A stretch of 64,000 bases of DNA from Tubulanus polymorphus. Taxonomy: Eukaryota > Nemertea > Palaeonemertea > Tubulaniformes > Tubulanidae. Of this stretch, positions 48,970 through 61,873 are shown in pieces. Where the stretch lies: NCBI RefSeq assembly GCF_964204645.1, contig NC_134029.1, positions 22,338,450-22,402,449 of the forward strand. Direction: 5' to 3'. The notes under the pieces are model-generated. The model did no database searches. It saw only the letters and a list, made by a program, of their open reading frames with translations, and was not told the origin of the DNA. A program made the position numbers and the translations under genes. Position 1 is the stretch's first letter, and every line of letters begins with the position of its first letter.

Positions 48970-50439
48970 CTGGACACAAAATCGTGTTTGTGGCAAGAAC
49001 TAGGAAAAAATGCAAATGGCGCCACTTCTTAGATTGATTATCTTTTACTGTCTTGTACGAATATGGTTTATCTGCATAATTGGATGTCCATTCATTTGAG
49101 GGATTTCTACAGCTAACCTAAGGGTCCAGTCAATCGCTCATTCGGCGTATCGAAAATGGTCGAGGATAAAATGATAGCATGAAATGGTGTTTACCATAAA
49201 AAAGAAAAACTGTACAAACTGCAGGCATTTGTTATGCAGTATTCAACAATCTGTTGATTGAGCCATGTAAATGTGATTGTCAATGTCATGTTCTCAAAAC
49301 TCCTCCGGTCACCTTTCTTTTTGTCGATAAATATGAGGTTTATTACGATGGCTGAGAAGTTGTTGATTGGTGAATGCGAGTTCAGGATGATCTCTATTGT
49401 TTGTCAGCGATAGCGTGCTGGTTTTTGTCATCGATGGTACCTCGGCTGATAAATAATAAATATCTAGTTGTCGTGTTAGAGAACGACGTACAAAGCGATG
49501 ATTACCGCTAGCCTAATACCGACCAACGAGAAGAAATCGAAGGCAGCTCGAAAATGCATTAGGTATCTCTACAATATGTGCAGTGGCTCTTACCGAGCTC
49601 CACATTGCCATCAGGGACATTGCTGCGCATATCTTATGATTCGTCTTGGGTAACCGCGATGTCTACTCTATGCTGGGAGGTCTGTGGCCGGAAAATGTGC
49701 TAATGATTGATGAAAATTGAGGGTCGGTTTAATTCCGCGTTTGATTTCCTCGGACGAACTATTAGCCGCCGTCCGTTAAATAGATCTGTCGGATTGAAAA
49801 CACCGAAAATCACTTAAAAACTGTTTGCTATATAAAATAGATCGCTACGAGTCGATGTTTAGTTTGTCGTGTACATGTTCTCGTGACGCTGTCGGGAAAA
49901 AATACGCGTGCGCAATTAGAACCAGGGACACGATGTCGCCGGGCTCTCGGGTTACCAGGGGTAACAAGAAAAAACATTCATCGGATGATGAGTTCAAGGA
50001 AAATTACAGAAATTCACTATCGATATTTCTGTGAATTCTCCTCGGTATGACGCATCCATTATTTCAAATGAAATTCTCCAACAAAAGTTTCATGAATATT
50101 TCATGATAGTTATTTTTTGATAGCGTTCTAGGTATCTTCTTAATCAATGACAAATCTGGTTGCTGTATACTTATATCAAGAAATGTCTATGATTAGACTT
50201 TTAACTTTTACAGGTATCCAAAGAACTTGTGCAGGTATCCAACAAAAATGACCCCCATTGAAAATACCTTCGCGCATTTATATGCCTTGAATATATCTCA
50301 TTCCTTTAACTTGTCACTAACTTTGTGTCCTGCATTCATATTATGTTGTTTAAAACATTCTGAATTTTTAGTAAATTCCAATTTAGTTGGGTCGAAGCAT
50401 TCACTTGAAAAGCCAGTAAATTAATCCGTTCCATTTTAC
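48970..50439. other. No gene seen
   Basis: Neither strand shows a convincing exon, RNA gene or ordered repeat. The open frame at 49825-50034 has no domain signal. Confidence 0.4.
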
Positions 50440-50665
50440 ATTTGACCAATTTATACTGACCAAAAAGACCAATCCAGGTCCATTCTCAATTTAAGAACGG
50501 GCCATTTCTCTGTGTGAATAGAAACTTTGCTTTGATATTGTCTGTCACATATTGAGTCTAGCTGGACCAGTGATAACAGTGTGCCACCAGCATTGATTTG
50601 GTCTGTTCTAAAATTGGTCCGTTCCAGGTACGGGCCAAATTAGAACGGACTAACTAGCAATAGTG
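50440..50665. mobile_element. GAACGGAC-family non-autonomous element
   Basis: The ends carry GGTCC or GACC with ATTCT-AATTTAAGAACGGGCC on the left and TTCTAAAATTGGTCCGTTCC and AAATTAGAACGGAC on the right. The interior has TCTGTGTGAAT and AGCTGGACCAGTG blocks, both present in inverse orientation at 59975-60310. It is non-coding. Confidence 0.55.
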
Positions 50666-50790
50666 CAGGTTTTTATCATCACATTCCGATGAATATGGAG
50701 AAAAAAAGAATGATCAATTCGATGACGTAATTCTGGAGCCAAACTCTATAAATCTAAAGAGAGACTGATCTGCATCAGTTTGACAGAGTC

Positions 50791-50841
50791 ACCACGCATT
50801 CAATCACCACACATTCACCACGCATTCACCACGCATTCACG
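50791..50841. repeat. Short tandem repeat, CACCACGCATT unit
   Basis: Four to five imperfect copies of an 11- to 12-bp unit, ACCACGCATTC. Confidence 0.8.
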
Positions 50842-51592
50842 AAATATGTAGATGAGACTATAATGGTAAGGGCGCGCAGTAAAGTTAATTACAGATCTTG
50901 CTCTTCCCGTGTGTTGCGTGACCTGTTTATTGTGTGTGGGATTTGCGTATGAACTCGTAGAATACCGATAGATCGAATGATATTTAATTAACCAACGGTA
51001 TTATCGAGTTCGCAAAAATTGATTGCATCAGTTTCTGATATTCTACTCGCTGATAATGAAAACTGCTGATTGGAAGATTTTACGCTATTTTTGAAAAGAA
51101 TCTGAACCGTGTATGGTGTGTGTGTGCGCTACCAATAGTTTAAACTCAATCCCAGGTGAATGTTTGTGGTGTTATGTATCAAAATCTCATTAATGAAGTA
51201 TGAATCAGTATGAAATAAAATATCACGATATGTGTGTGTGTGGTTTTTGTGTATGGTAGTAATTTTCTGTGGGGAAAGTGGAAAAAATAAAACGACCCTG
51301 TATCAAATATTTCTATCTTACGCCACAGCCTTTTTTGCTAGTGTGAACAGTGGTTCCATTCTATATTGAAACGGACTCAATTTGAAAAGTTTTGAATTAT
51401 TATGTGAATGTGGCTTATTACGACAATGTAGAAATCCCAGTAAAAATGTAATTCATCATAAATTGCAGTATTTGGACTATAAACTATGTCTAGAATAGAT
51501 GGATCTAGAATTAGTAGTTTCTGATGTGAGACGATATATGATGATATATGTATATATATTAATGATTTGTATATTTTTTTCTATTTCTGTAG

Positions 51593-51633
51593 GTTTACTC
51601 AGTCATGTGGTAGATACAATCTCTATACATCAG
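51593..51633 (+). CDS. Very weak candidate mini-exon
   Basis: A pyrimidine-rich TTTCTGTAG acceptor and a GTATGT donor bracket 41 bp, open in two frames (LLSHVVDTISIHQ or FTQSCGRYNLYTS). It cannot be joined in phase to the candidate exon at 38134. Confidence 0.12.
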
Positions 51634-51984
51634 GTATGTTAATATCTAATCGAAATCTGGGTGAATGTTTTATGTGTGAACTGGTGACTGACGTTGGAGT
51701 CGTGTTTGTAATTAGTAATTACCTCGTTGAGACTGGTTTTAATTAATGATTAATGAATCCGTAGTAAAATTAGAGCCTGAAGTAGTATTGGAAATTGTAT
51801 CGATGCATTACTACCACCCAACACCCAAACCTCCCCCTCCCCCGGAAATAAATACGCAGAACTACTGATTCTCAGTTAGTTGGGGCATTCTACGCATGTT
51901 TGAAGGTGCTAAATTTAAGTAAATTTAAATGAGCTTCGAGAAATTTGGAATTTGTAACTTAAGTCCAGCTTTTGTGAATTGGTG

Positions 51985-52015
51985 GCTGGAATCCCCTACC
52001 AACTGAGCCATCAAT
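51985..52015 (-). repeat. tRNA-derived SINE head remnant (A-box-like)
   Basis: On the minus strand TTGATGGCTCAGTTGGTAGG matches the tRNA D-arm/A-box pattern, but no B box follows at the right distance. Best read as a decayed SINE. Confidence 0.3.
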
Positions 52016-52849
52016 GCCAGTTAACCTAAAGCTAACCTTCATAGTCAAGACATAAGTCCAAAAGTGGTCTTAGATATTAAGATTGTTCTTAAAGTTGGGT
52101 CCAATTAGAACCAATTGCTACAAAAGGTTTTTTGATTGATATCATACCTGCTAAGCTGCTAGATAGGTAATAGAACTAAGATGGTCTAAGACTGATCTTA
52201 AGTCTAAGCCATTGCTGTGGAACCAGCCCCTGAACCCTAGACCCTAACCCTCTAGACTCTAAGCCTAAGCCTTACCCAATCCAATGCCCAGCAGATGGCG
52301 CTAGTAGCAAATTTTATGGATAGGGCCGTAAGAATGTTGTTTCATTAAAATGCGTGTATAGGTAAGTTCATTAGATATCAATTCAATTCTGAAAAGCTTG
52401 ATTTATTATTTTTCCTTCTCTTTCTCTCTCGTTTCAATTATTGGAATTTTCAGATTGATCAGTTTCTTGTTATTTGCCTAAGAGCGTTCGGCGTATTTGA
52501 AACGAGCAAACAAAATATCCACATACGCGATGACAAGTCAACGACGACTGTAATCAAACTAATGTATTAATGATTTTTAGTGTTGACGCGGTCGTGTTTG
52601 TTTAGAACTATTTAACCGTTTAGATGAATTTATTTCTCCTATTGTTTGCATTGTTTTATGCGTTGTTTTACCCAACGTTTGTAGAGTGTTTCTGCCGTTT
52701 GCCGATTTGCAGCGTTTATAGCTACGTATAGAAAGTACTCTGTAGAATTTGTAATGGCAGCTAGTAATAAAACAGCTCGACTAGCGCTGTAATGAGTATA
52801 GTGGGATAACAGTTTCAGAGATGTACTGATCAGCCAAGTCATACGCGGT

Positions 52850-53095
52850 TTTGACCTGGGGCACATTGGGCCCGTGCTAGATTAGGCCTCCGCCAACCGT
52901 TCACATTGGCACCAAATTGTTGGACCACTATAATGTTGGACCACTGCAAAGTTCTAGCACTGATCAAATTATTCCTGATGCTTGAAGAGACTCAACTCAC
53001 TTGCCACAGTATCAGCGAGTGAGAGCAGAGGAGAAATTCGACTCGGGCCTGTTCTGGGCTAAATTGTCTCTGTGTGATAGCGAGTGAGGTTACAG
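52850..53095 (-). mobile_element. GATCACA-family MITE copy, reverse orientation
   Basis: On the minus strand it carries CTGTGGCAAGTGAGTTGAGT then GGAATAATTTGATC, as in the 42.3-kb copy, with TGGGCCCGTGCTAG and TCGGGCCTG near the ends. Confidence 0.5.
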
Positions 53096-54759
53096 GAGAG
53101 GGCTGTTTTAGGGAAAGATGGGGGTACCTTCCGTTCAAAGGCCACCCTATACAATGTGGAAAGAACTAAACGCATCAGGCAAACAAGATGATTTGAGTTA
53201 TGCCACTGCTAAAGGTCATTTATTTACTAACTACAACCACTATTACCTTTAGGCTATTGCAGTATTCAATGTTACTAGTGTTACAGATATGACAATGATT
53301 TTCAGCAAAATGGCTAATTCAGTGTAACCGATTATTAGCTGCGAATTGATTCAGTCACGAGCAGCTCAAGTTTCGGGGCTAGAGAACAGGGTCGATACAG
53401 CGTCAAATAGTCATTGATAGTACGATGAGAGAAAGGAAGGACGGACTGAGGTGGAGTCATCGTCGGAGGTGCAGCTAATCCTGTATATACACACCTTCAT
53501 CATATTCACATCCAGTCGATGTTGAACTAATAATATAAGAATTGATCGGAGATTGTCGATAACCCTTTGATCTTATCATCTACGTTATTAAATCTGATAG
53601 ATCGGCTCTTTGAGAAAATGAGAACTGTAACGACTAGCGTTTTTTTTTACCGGCGCATTTAGATCCATGGGGAAAACGTAGAGCTCGATAATAGAATTAC
53701 TTCAAGGTCCAGTTTTACTAATAAGTCTATCTCTCAAATCGATTTAATTTGCTCATTATTTCAGTCTATTGGTTTAGGAGTTTGCGAATCTGGAACCTGA
53801 TCTTCACGGTCTATTAAACCCACCACTCAGGACAAAGGGAAATGCAGAACAATGTTTCATCTAGGAAATGTTCCCGAAACCATGTTCTCATTCTTGTAAA
53901 CACAGGGAAACATATTTCTCTCCTCTGTTTCCATGTTTCCACTCGTCGTGTGCGTTTGGCTTAACAGTCTAAACTGTGAAAGGTGTACCTGACCTTTTGA
54001 TAGAATATGTACTTTCAAAATGCAGATGATGTCAGAGTTTTCATTATTATCTGCATCATTATTTCCCTGGTTTTTAAGTGGTTTTTTCACCGATATTTCA
54101 AGAATCTCTCTACATCACAATTCACGCTGTTCAGACGTTTTGAACAGTTTCAAGTGTTGATACTGCAGTTTACGTCATTATACTGTCCACTTGACGGGAA
54201 AAAAATTGTACAACGTCGAAACATGTTTCGTATCAATTTTCCCGTCTAGAAATATTTGCGTTCAGCGCTTTCATGTGAAATGGAGAACCTAGTTCAGAGC
54301 AAAGTAGCGAGAATTTAATGGAACGAAGTGAATGACGAGATCACTTGATACGCAGTACTTTTATCGACAATCCGCGCTGCCGACTAACAAACGATTAAGA
54401 CAATAGAAATGAAAGCACGGAGGAATAATCACTGAATCGATCTTTTTTGTCTTTGTAGAATTCAAGTACGAAATTTCACGCAATTTCCAAACATTTTCCG
54501 GGGTTGGACCACCAGACCCCCTATATTCCGAAAAACGAACTCCCCCAAAAAATTCCTGGGGACGCCTATGTATAAGATAATATTGCGTAGAATTCAAGTA
54601 TACGATGATATTGTTAAACTCGTTAAGAGGGAGTGGTTCGGGATACTGCGTATTGCAGCCTGTCTACTGCATCGCCGGTGTATACCTTCAGGAAATTTGT
54701 TTTCATACGTCGATAAAAATTCGGCTACATTTGTAAATCATGTTTTGTGAGCTCGCTCC
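53096..54759. other. No gene seen
   Basis: Short open frames at 53857-54090 (minus), 54007-54249 and 54361-54597 (minus) have no domain signal or splice support. Confidence 0.4.
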
Positions 54760-55400
54760 CCGCGGAGGTGCGTCAATTGATCTCGCTGATTCAAACACCG
54801 TCAGACTCGGTGACCGGTAATACATTCCCTCTTGTTGATTTCCGCGTCTGTGAATGGTGCTTCGAAACGATGTTATTTCGGTCCGAAAAAATCGCGTCTT
54901 GTGTCTCGTAATCATGAATATTTAAATCATGTATTTTGCGATGATAGCGGATCCGGGCAGCGAGTCTCGTTCCGACCGGGAGAATTGCGCGGTATTCAGT
55001 CTAGGCGAGATACTTGGTCTACTTCGTCGAAAGCCTTTGAAGCGATATCAATCGGAAGACGTCACGATACCTCGTGCCGCTGCAATATTGTCCGCGCGAT
55101 TCGCATATCAGACGAATATTTCGAGACACGACGAAAATTATCCGGTATCGCGAAGAAACGAAGTCGCTTCAGGGGATTTCGTTCCGAGATTTTTTTCTCT
55201 CGTTTTATCCGATATTCTTTCATCTGATTGTGCAATGTTGTTTTCAATTCGCGCAGCGTTTTCCGACGACGTCGCTGGAAAATCCTTCGAGATATATCGT
55301 TACGTCATACGTCGGTCTTGGCAACCGTATTTTTATGCTCGATGAGCGTGATCTTTAAGACTTTTCTTATTTATCTTCGGCTCAATGATAGAAAATGGCG
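54760..55400. promoter_or_regulatory. CpG-rich stretch with overlapping open frames
   Basis: High CpG content and few stops give open frames in several frames at once (54832-55227, 54929-55345, 55074-55358). That pattern is expected from base composition rather than a gene. No protein was recognised. It may mark a promoter or an unmethylated region. Confidence 0.25.
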
Positions 55401-55640
55401 GCGCATGATGTCGAGAAAGTGAAAATAATTTATGGCTTCTGATGTCTTCGCCGTGCCTATAAATAAGTCTTTGACTGTTTGCTGTTGACATCAGCAAAAG
55501 GGCATTTGGAAGATTGTATCTCGGATGAAAAGAACGTACACAATATTTTCGCTATTATTGGGTCGTGTTGTTGTCAAAGCTCTTCTGTTGAAGCCATGCG
55601 AAGTTATTGGTTCGCTGATTTATAACGGCTCGAATTTTTT

Positions 55641-55664
55641 CATCATCATCATCATCATCATCAT
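55641..55664. repeat. (CAT)8 microsatellite
   Basis: About eight uninterrupted CAT triplets. Confidence 0.95.
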
Positions 55665-58655
55665 TGCCAGTCAAAACACAGTCGTCTATGATTTCATCGT
55701 ATTCAATTTCTTTCATTTATTTTCAATTATTGCGTTGTCATCTTCCTCGATTAGTTGTTTCGAAAGCTATCATAATGCGATAGAAAATCGTTCTGATTTT
55801 TCGCGAATGCGTTCATTAAATCATTCAGCGAAGAGGAAAAATTCAATTGCTCCTGTTTTCGCTGTTTGTTATTGCAGTTCTATGGTGATTACTGACTAAC
55901 TAATATTTGATTCGCGGAAAGTCTTCTGAAGTAAATAATACATTCTACACGAAGGGTCGAAGATGTAATTGTATGACCAGTGCAGTGTTTACAGTGGTAA
56001 AACTCCGCGACTCTCCGCGCCGGTTCAACGGCTTCATTTCCTTCAGGCGCGTTCTACCGGCATACGGCATACAAACATTTACTTTTTATTTAGAAAAAAC
56101 TGCAAGCGGTGACATGCACTTGATCCAGTATTATCTAGCAGTCTCCTATTAATCCATTAGTGCCGATAAAGAGAAACAACTTTTATGTCTCCGTTTCTTA
56201 CAGTATAGAGCGTGATAAAGCTTCGTGAAAGCGATCGGCATTAGCCTTCGTACCATTAATAGAAACATTTACAAATCATGTCGTTTCTCTCTCGGAAATG
56301 GAAAGAAATCATGCGATTCTCTTCATCTCTGTTGAGACTGTTAACAATGCGTTTGTTGATGTGTCGCACGAATTATCATTAGAAAAGCAGTTCTAGGAAA
56401 TGAACATGGTGACGTTAAGTCAACTCGTTCTGTCGCTATATAGATATCATATTCATATATTTTGTAGTCCATTTCCATACAGTAATTTTTCGCGCTTGCA
56501 ATAAATTCTATCACTAGGGAATTCGATGAAATGGCATCGATGAAATGACATTTTATTGTGTGATTGTTTTTTTTCATTCACCTCTGGCGGAAAGCATTCT
56601 TCTGTAACTATTAAACCCGCTGCACTCGCACTCTGCTGTATCATAGCAATGCCAGCATCACAACGTACAACTCAATGTTTGTGGTCAATTATGTCGACAT
56701 TTCAAACATGATCAATGAATGATTTTTCGTGTTTGTCAGATTCATTGATGTCTGATGTATCGATCTGTTTGCAATTACAATTACAATCACAAAAAGCGAC
56801 TTTTTCCTGTGTTAGTAATTTTTCAGGCCTGCTTAAAACTCTGAAATCATTGTCCCAAAGGACGCTCTTAAAGACTCTTCCTGTTGAAATTTCTAAAATG
56901 ATTTCCAATTACTTTTATTCTGGAAAATCTTATCCTTTAGGTATCACGGTCAAATTCTTATTTCGAACTATCGTTACAGTGAGATATTGCCATTTTTCAT
57001 TCTTGTCCTGTTCAACAACTGGTTTTGGCTGAAGAAAGACTTATTACTTATTCATCGACATTTCAGCCTCTTGTGGTTATGTACTGATGTCTTTTTGTCA
57101 TATTTAAGTTGTAATGAAAGGATATTCTTCGTGCGAATGGCCATCGAGCGTCCAATGACATTTCACGGTGCCTACGCGCGTATATTTCTGAGAAACAAAC
57201 GAAGTCGACCTGGCAAGTGTTTTTACATAAGAACCGACGTTCGAGCTATCGGATCTCTCGTTGTAAGACTGAAATATGTCACCGTTAGTTGACGATAAAG
57301 CGGGCAACTGGGGCTCCTTGAAATGGGTCGGGTTACCGGTTGAATCCGATATAAACGTGATAATTTATGCATAAGATAGCGGTCAAATGAAGTAAGATTG
57401 TGAATGTAACGTGTATACTGTGGCTTTATTACCAATTCTCTAGTGAATGTTGATGATGAAATATGCATAAATAGAATATTGAGTGACGATTTACCGAGAG
57501 ATTCTCTTCTGAATACATCAGAGGCGACAAACACTATTCCTGACCTGTTGGCTGCGTCAAACATCGCGGCCGAATATTTGTCTCTGTTTTGGTATCCATA
57601 GATAATTAACTGTCTATGTGTATATTATAGAAATGCCTACAATAGAATGAAATACTATTAGAGTTCTCTTTGACTCAAATACCATTCACCATTTTCATGG
57701 TTTTTGGAAAAGTGCTAATTTTTGGAAAAACATTGTTAAGGCCCTGATATGTACTTACCAGTACTTTTCACAAAAATATCAATAAGTGCTGAAAAAGTGC
57801 TAATTTTTTATTTTTAAAGCTAGCTGAAAATCAAATAATCACACGTCACTTCTGGATAATTTGTCAAAAATGATTTCCAAATCAGTTCTAACAATAGTTG
57901 TTAAGACAAGACCTGTAGCAAGGATATCATTTGAGAGCCGCAGTTAATTTTGAGGGATGAAGTTAGATGTTCAAGTCTCACTCGATAGTTTCATGCGTAT
58001 TCTAAATTTCGATTCCCGACCATGTTTCATCTACAAACAGAAGAATGAATGAGAATTGTTCTTCTCTCGAGCGAGATTTCCTGCCATTTGGGATGTTTCT
58101 AAAAGTAAATGAGATATTAGTTCTGTCCAACATCAGATGTGGATTGAATGTGAACTGTATCAACTGGTGTCTGGAATGCTTGTTGACACTGGTTTCAAGT
58201 CGCCGGTTTCGCCGGGCGATTCATGCCAATTAGGCGCAAAAATGTTATCGCTGTAAAAGAATCATGTGGCAACTTTTTAACGGACGGACGGACAAAGCTT
58301 CGTAACTTGATGAGATGTGTCAGGCGATTCGGTCGTTTTTCATGAAAAACATCACTTGTGGCAACGCGATTTGCATAACCACGTCCGATCTCGGTAAACA
58401 AAACATCAATAATCGAGTCATTGCTCGGTGGCTTCCTGTGTATCGTTATAACTTTACTGTGTCTATACGGAGAGAAAAAAACTGATTTTCCATCTTCGCT
58501 CTCATTTCCAAATCATAAAACATTCTATTGACGTTTTATTCCAGCCACCGATGTTATAGAAATCAGTGTAAACTTACGTCAGCTAACAGCAATAAATATA
58601 TGTATATAGTTAGAACAAGTTTTTTACTAACTCTGTCCACCGAAGTACAATATGA
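55665..58655. other. No gene seen
   Basis: Open frames here (56715-57032, 56987-57292, 57223-57564 minus) overlap on opposite strands and lack domains. A possible SINE-like patch near 58175-58230 is too degenerate to call. Confidence 0.4.
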
Positions 58656-58773
58656 AAGCCGCGATCACATGAGAGACGATTTTGCCTAGGCCAAATTGGC
58701 ACAAGATCGGGCCTGCGTCAAGTTTGGCCCGTGCCTGATAAGAGAGCCAAAATTGCCCATGTGATCGCGGCTT
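58656..58773. mobile_element. 118-bp MITE with perfect 16-bp terminal inverted repeats
   Basis: 58656-58671 (AAGCCGCGATCACATG) is exactly the reverse complement of 58758-58773. The interior has CCAAATTGGCAC and TTTGGCCCGTGCCTG, typical of the family whose long copy is at 42251-42599. This appears to be a short internal-deletion derivative with intact ends. Confidence 0.85.
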
Positions 58774-59974
58774 ATAGTACGTACTAATGCAAAATGACCC
58801 CATTCTTTATTTTCTATATAATCGTCCCTCTTATTTATTTGATTGGAAGGTTTGATTTGGGGTCCCTTACAAACCCACGACACAGGGTTTGATTTAGTAA
58901 TCAGAAATCAAAGTTCATAAATGGTCGGGTGGTCGGTCCAATTTACAAAAATTTTTGTTTTAATCGAAGGACATGATTGGAAATTTCAAGAGGGCGCACC
59001 AAGCGAAGATGAATACGTAACCTACTTCCATATGTAACCTTTACCTAGTTGCGGTGACTGCGGTTTGAAAGCGAACACTTTTTACGAATAATCAGCCTTC
59101 TACTTTTTATTACATTCAAATTTATTCCTCGCGAAAACACTGACGACTTCTTCATGTTTATACACCTGTACACAGTGATACCTCTCCAGGGATGTCGATA
59201 TCTTATGCTCTGTAACTTATGCTGATCAGCAGCTGCCTTCCGGGGAATGAAAACTGTCAGAACTGTGAAAACCCCCGACTGTAAACAAGTCCCTTACCTC
59301 GGTTTAACAGATTGCGGAAACGAATGTCATCGCGTTATCGGCAGAAAGGGATTCGATATCATATCATGATTAGATAGATACATATCGTGTATTAATGCAT
59401 GGTTTGAGACGAGACCCATCCCTGTTTCACACACACGAATACACAGATTCGAAAAATTCATTTTGATAAAAGCAGTTTTCATCGGAATTATCTATACAGT
59501 TTATGATGATTTATAGCAGTCACGTCGAGGAGACATCCGGGCGGTGCGCGTTCGATGTAGCTAAATTTAAACGATGTTTGCGCCGCGCGTCGTGGTGTTA
59601 TATCAGAACTTCAAGGTAAAACCTGATGGAGTAGAATAATGATATCGTACACCCACACACCCGTGCCATATTATTACGACTTATCATCATCGCTGGCGCT
59701 AATTCGAAACAGACAATAAACCCGATGGTTATATGTCACTTTTATATTAATGCGCTTTTAGCTAATTCTATCGTTTTATTACGCCGTAGAATCTTCGCTG
59801 ACATTTTCATATTGAAACGGTGCCAGTGGGCAGTCATGACTCTATTTCTATTTTCACCGATATCTTTTTCACTCGGATAATATGATTGCGCTGTATAGAT
59901 GGCACACCCTGATAATCTTTTCCATAAAGTGTCACTACGAAAAGCAAAACATGGTATCTGTAGCTGTGTTCACA
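58774..59974. other. No gene seen
   Basis: No supported exon, RNA gene or ordered repeat apart from short CA-rich patches (59430-59445, 59650-59662). Confidence 0.4.
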
Positions 59975-60310
59975 TTATTAATAGTTTATCTGTTCTAATT
60001 CGGCCATCCCTGGAACGGACATATTTAGAACGGACCAAATCAATGCTGTGCGCTCACACATGATTTCAAATGAGGTTGTTTTTACTGGTCCAGCTAGATG
60101 CAACACTATAATTGACCAGCTGATTTAAGCAAATCCCTATTCACAGAGAAATGAACTGTTCTAGAATTGAGAGCGGACTTGAATCGGGCTAAGTCGGACC
60201 GTTCTAAAGTGGAATGGACCAACTTAGGAGATAACTATCGCTGGTCGGTTCGAAATTGGAACGGACTTAATCTAGAAGTTCCAAATAATGAAGCGTGAAC
60301 GTGGGCTATT
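59975..60310. mobile_element. GAACGGAC-family element, longest copy
   Basis: Contains GAACGGACATATTTAGAACG near the left, ACTGGTCCAGCTAGATGCAA and ATTCACAGAGAAATGAACTG inside (reverse complements of blocks at 50440-50665), and GGTTCGAAATTGGAACGGAC near the right. GAACGGAC or its complement occurs repeatedly. Non-coding. Confidence 0.6.
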
Positions 60311-61737
60311 TTACTGCGCCCTCGGTAGAAGTGAACATCAAGTAATCTTTGGCAGCGGATAAATGCATGTAGATGTATATATACTTGTTATTCTATGACC
60401 GCCCGGTGTGTCATTAGTCTAACAATCTACTGTAATTGTCTAGCAGACAGTCTCAGAATTGCCGATCATCTAATACTATTCAGGTGATTATGTACTTCCG
60501 TGGTATATATGTATCTCTCGACTCGGAGAATCATCCCTGACAGGAATTATACCCCTTCACATCTCGAGAAATGTGATACGCGATTAGACGATACCATATT
60601 TCATGTCTGCGCGTGTTACTTATTCCTGACGTTGCGTGACGGCGAAATTGAAATTCTGTCTTGAAAATGATTCGTTTTGAAACTGAAATGTCATCTTAAC
60701 CCGCTTGAAATAACTGTATATCATCAATGTCCTTGGTCGTTCAGTTTAACAGTCCCTGGTATTTTGTCGGATTGCTTTGCGATTAGGAGATAACATAAGA
60801 GATGCTGGATATAAATATCTGTCAGCTTTATCTGACACTTGTTACTGATGTATCTCCAGCATAGAATTTATTATCATGTTGTCCAATTTGTGGATGCTGT
60901 TGACACAGAGCTTGGACCTAATGAACAGAAGCATATTCGGTTTATTGCGCTATTCTGGATATTGCTCATACTGAAATATATGAGCTTAAGTAATCCGCAC
61001 CGACTTCATAAGATGACCAGAGAAGATAGGACATAGCTTTCTAGGATATAATGCATAGGTGTCAGATAGAAGCCTCTCCAGATTCCGAATGCAGTAGCCG
61101 AACATATGTTTTTCCCCTCCCCAGATAAGTCTGAACCTAGATATTGTGTTCTTATGCGTAACATCAATGTCATGAAGGCTTATTGGACCTACCGGTAGTT
61201 GATTGGTTTAATTGTGTAGTCCGTTATATAAAAATTGAAGACATATTTCTAAATGAGCGACACTTTGGTTATACTGTATATTGCTGGCTGTCATTCGAAA
61301 ATCTATACAAGCTGGGATAACCCTAATGTAAGGAATAAACGAGTGGACTTGGACACGTCATAAATAATCTCGTAGCCCCGAATCTGAAATGTGTTCAGAC
61401 ACCTATGTAACAATCATGGAGCATTGGAGCAGGTGTACTTAAAGCGTCAATTCCAGAGCTTTTCGCCAATTTGCTGTTATCGATTGTCCGCGATTAACGG
61501 CTGGACAAAACGAAGTTTAATTGCTTCACCGACAAAACTGGGAATGTGTTCAGTATCAACAACATCGTCATCAGTAGCCGTAATCATTATCGTTTATATT
61601 ACTTAAGGTTTGTGTCTGCGTCGTCGAAACCGGTCGTAGTTCGGGGGCCATTTATCTGCATCAAACAACGATAGCGAATTACCGGTTAAAGAGGTTTATT
61701 TCACGCTTCGTCGACGGCCGTTTCTCGTATGAAATAA
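60311..61737. other. No gene seen
   Basis: Small open frames (60839-61036, 61391-61606) show no domain signal or splice support. Confidence 0.4.
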
Positions 61738-61771
61738 CGACGACGACGACGATGATGATGATGACGATGAT
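61738..61771. repeat. (GAY)n trinucleotide repeat
   Basis: A run of CGA triplets changing to TGA triplets, with a few interruptions. Confidence 0.9.
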
Positions 61772-61873
61772 GAAGCGATTGTTCTGCGTGGATTCGATAA
61801 GATTTGATTACGACGACGAGGTCACCGTGTCGGCATGACGATACGGTCGTTTATACCAGCGCCGCTCAGCCAT

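Noticed and set aside
50214-50236. 21-bp micro-exon between CAG and GTATCC
   Set aside because: The apparent splice sites come from a local duplication of CAGGTATCCAA; there is no supporting exon nearby.
52225-52275. Telomere-like CCCTAA motifs (also near 34190)
   Set aside because: Only two or three scattered, imperfect units. Not a telomeric array.
52624-52731. Short plus-strand frame MNLFLLLFALFYALF with a signal-peptide look
   Set aside because: About 35 codons with no family. An equally long open frame on the other strand suggests chance in AT-rich DNA.
54832-55422. Several overlapping open frames of 60-138 codons
   Set aside because: Simultaneously open frames in a CpG-rich stretch with few stops; no domain or splice evidence.
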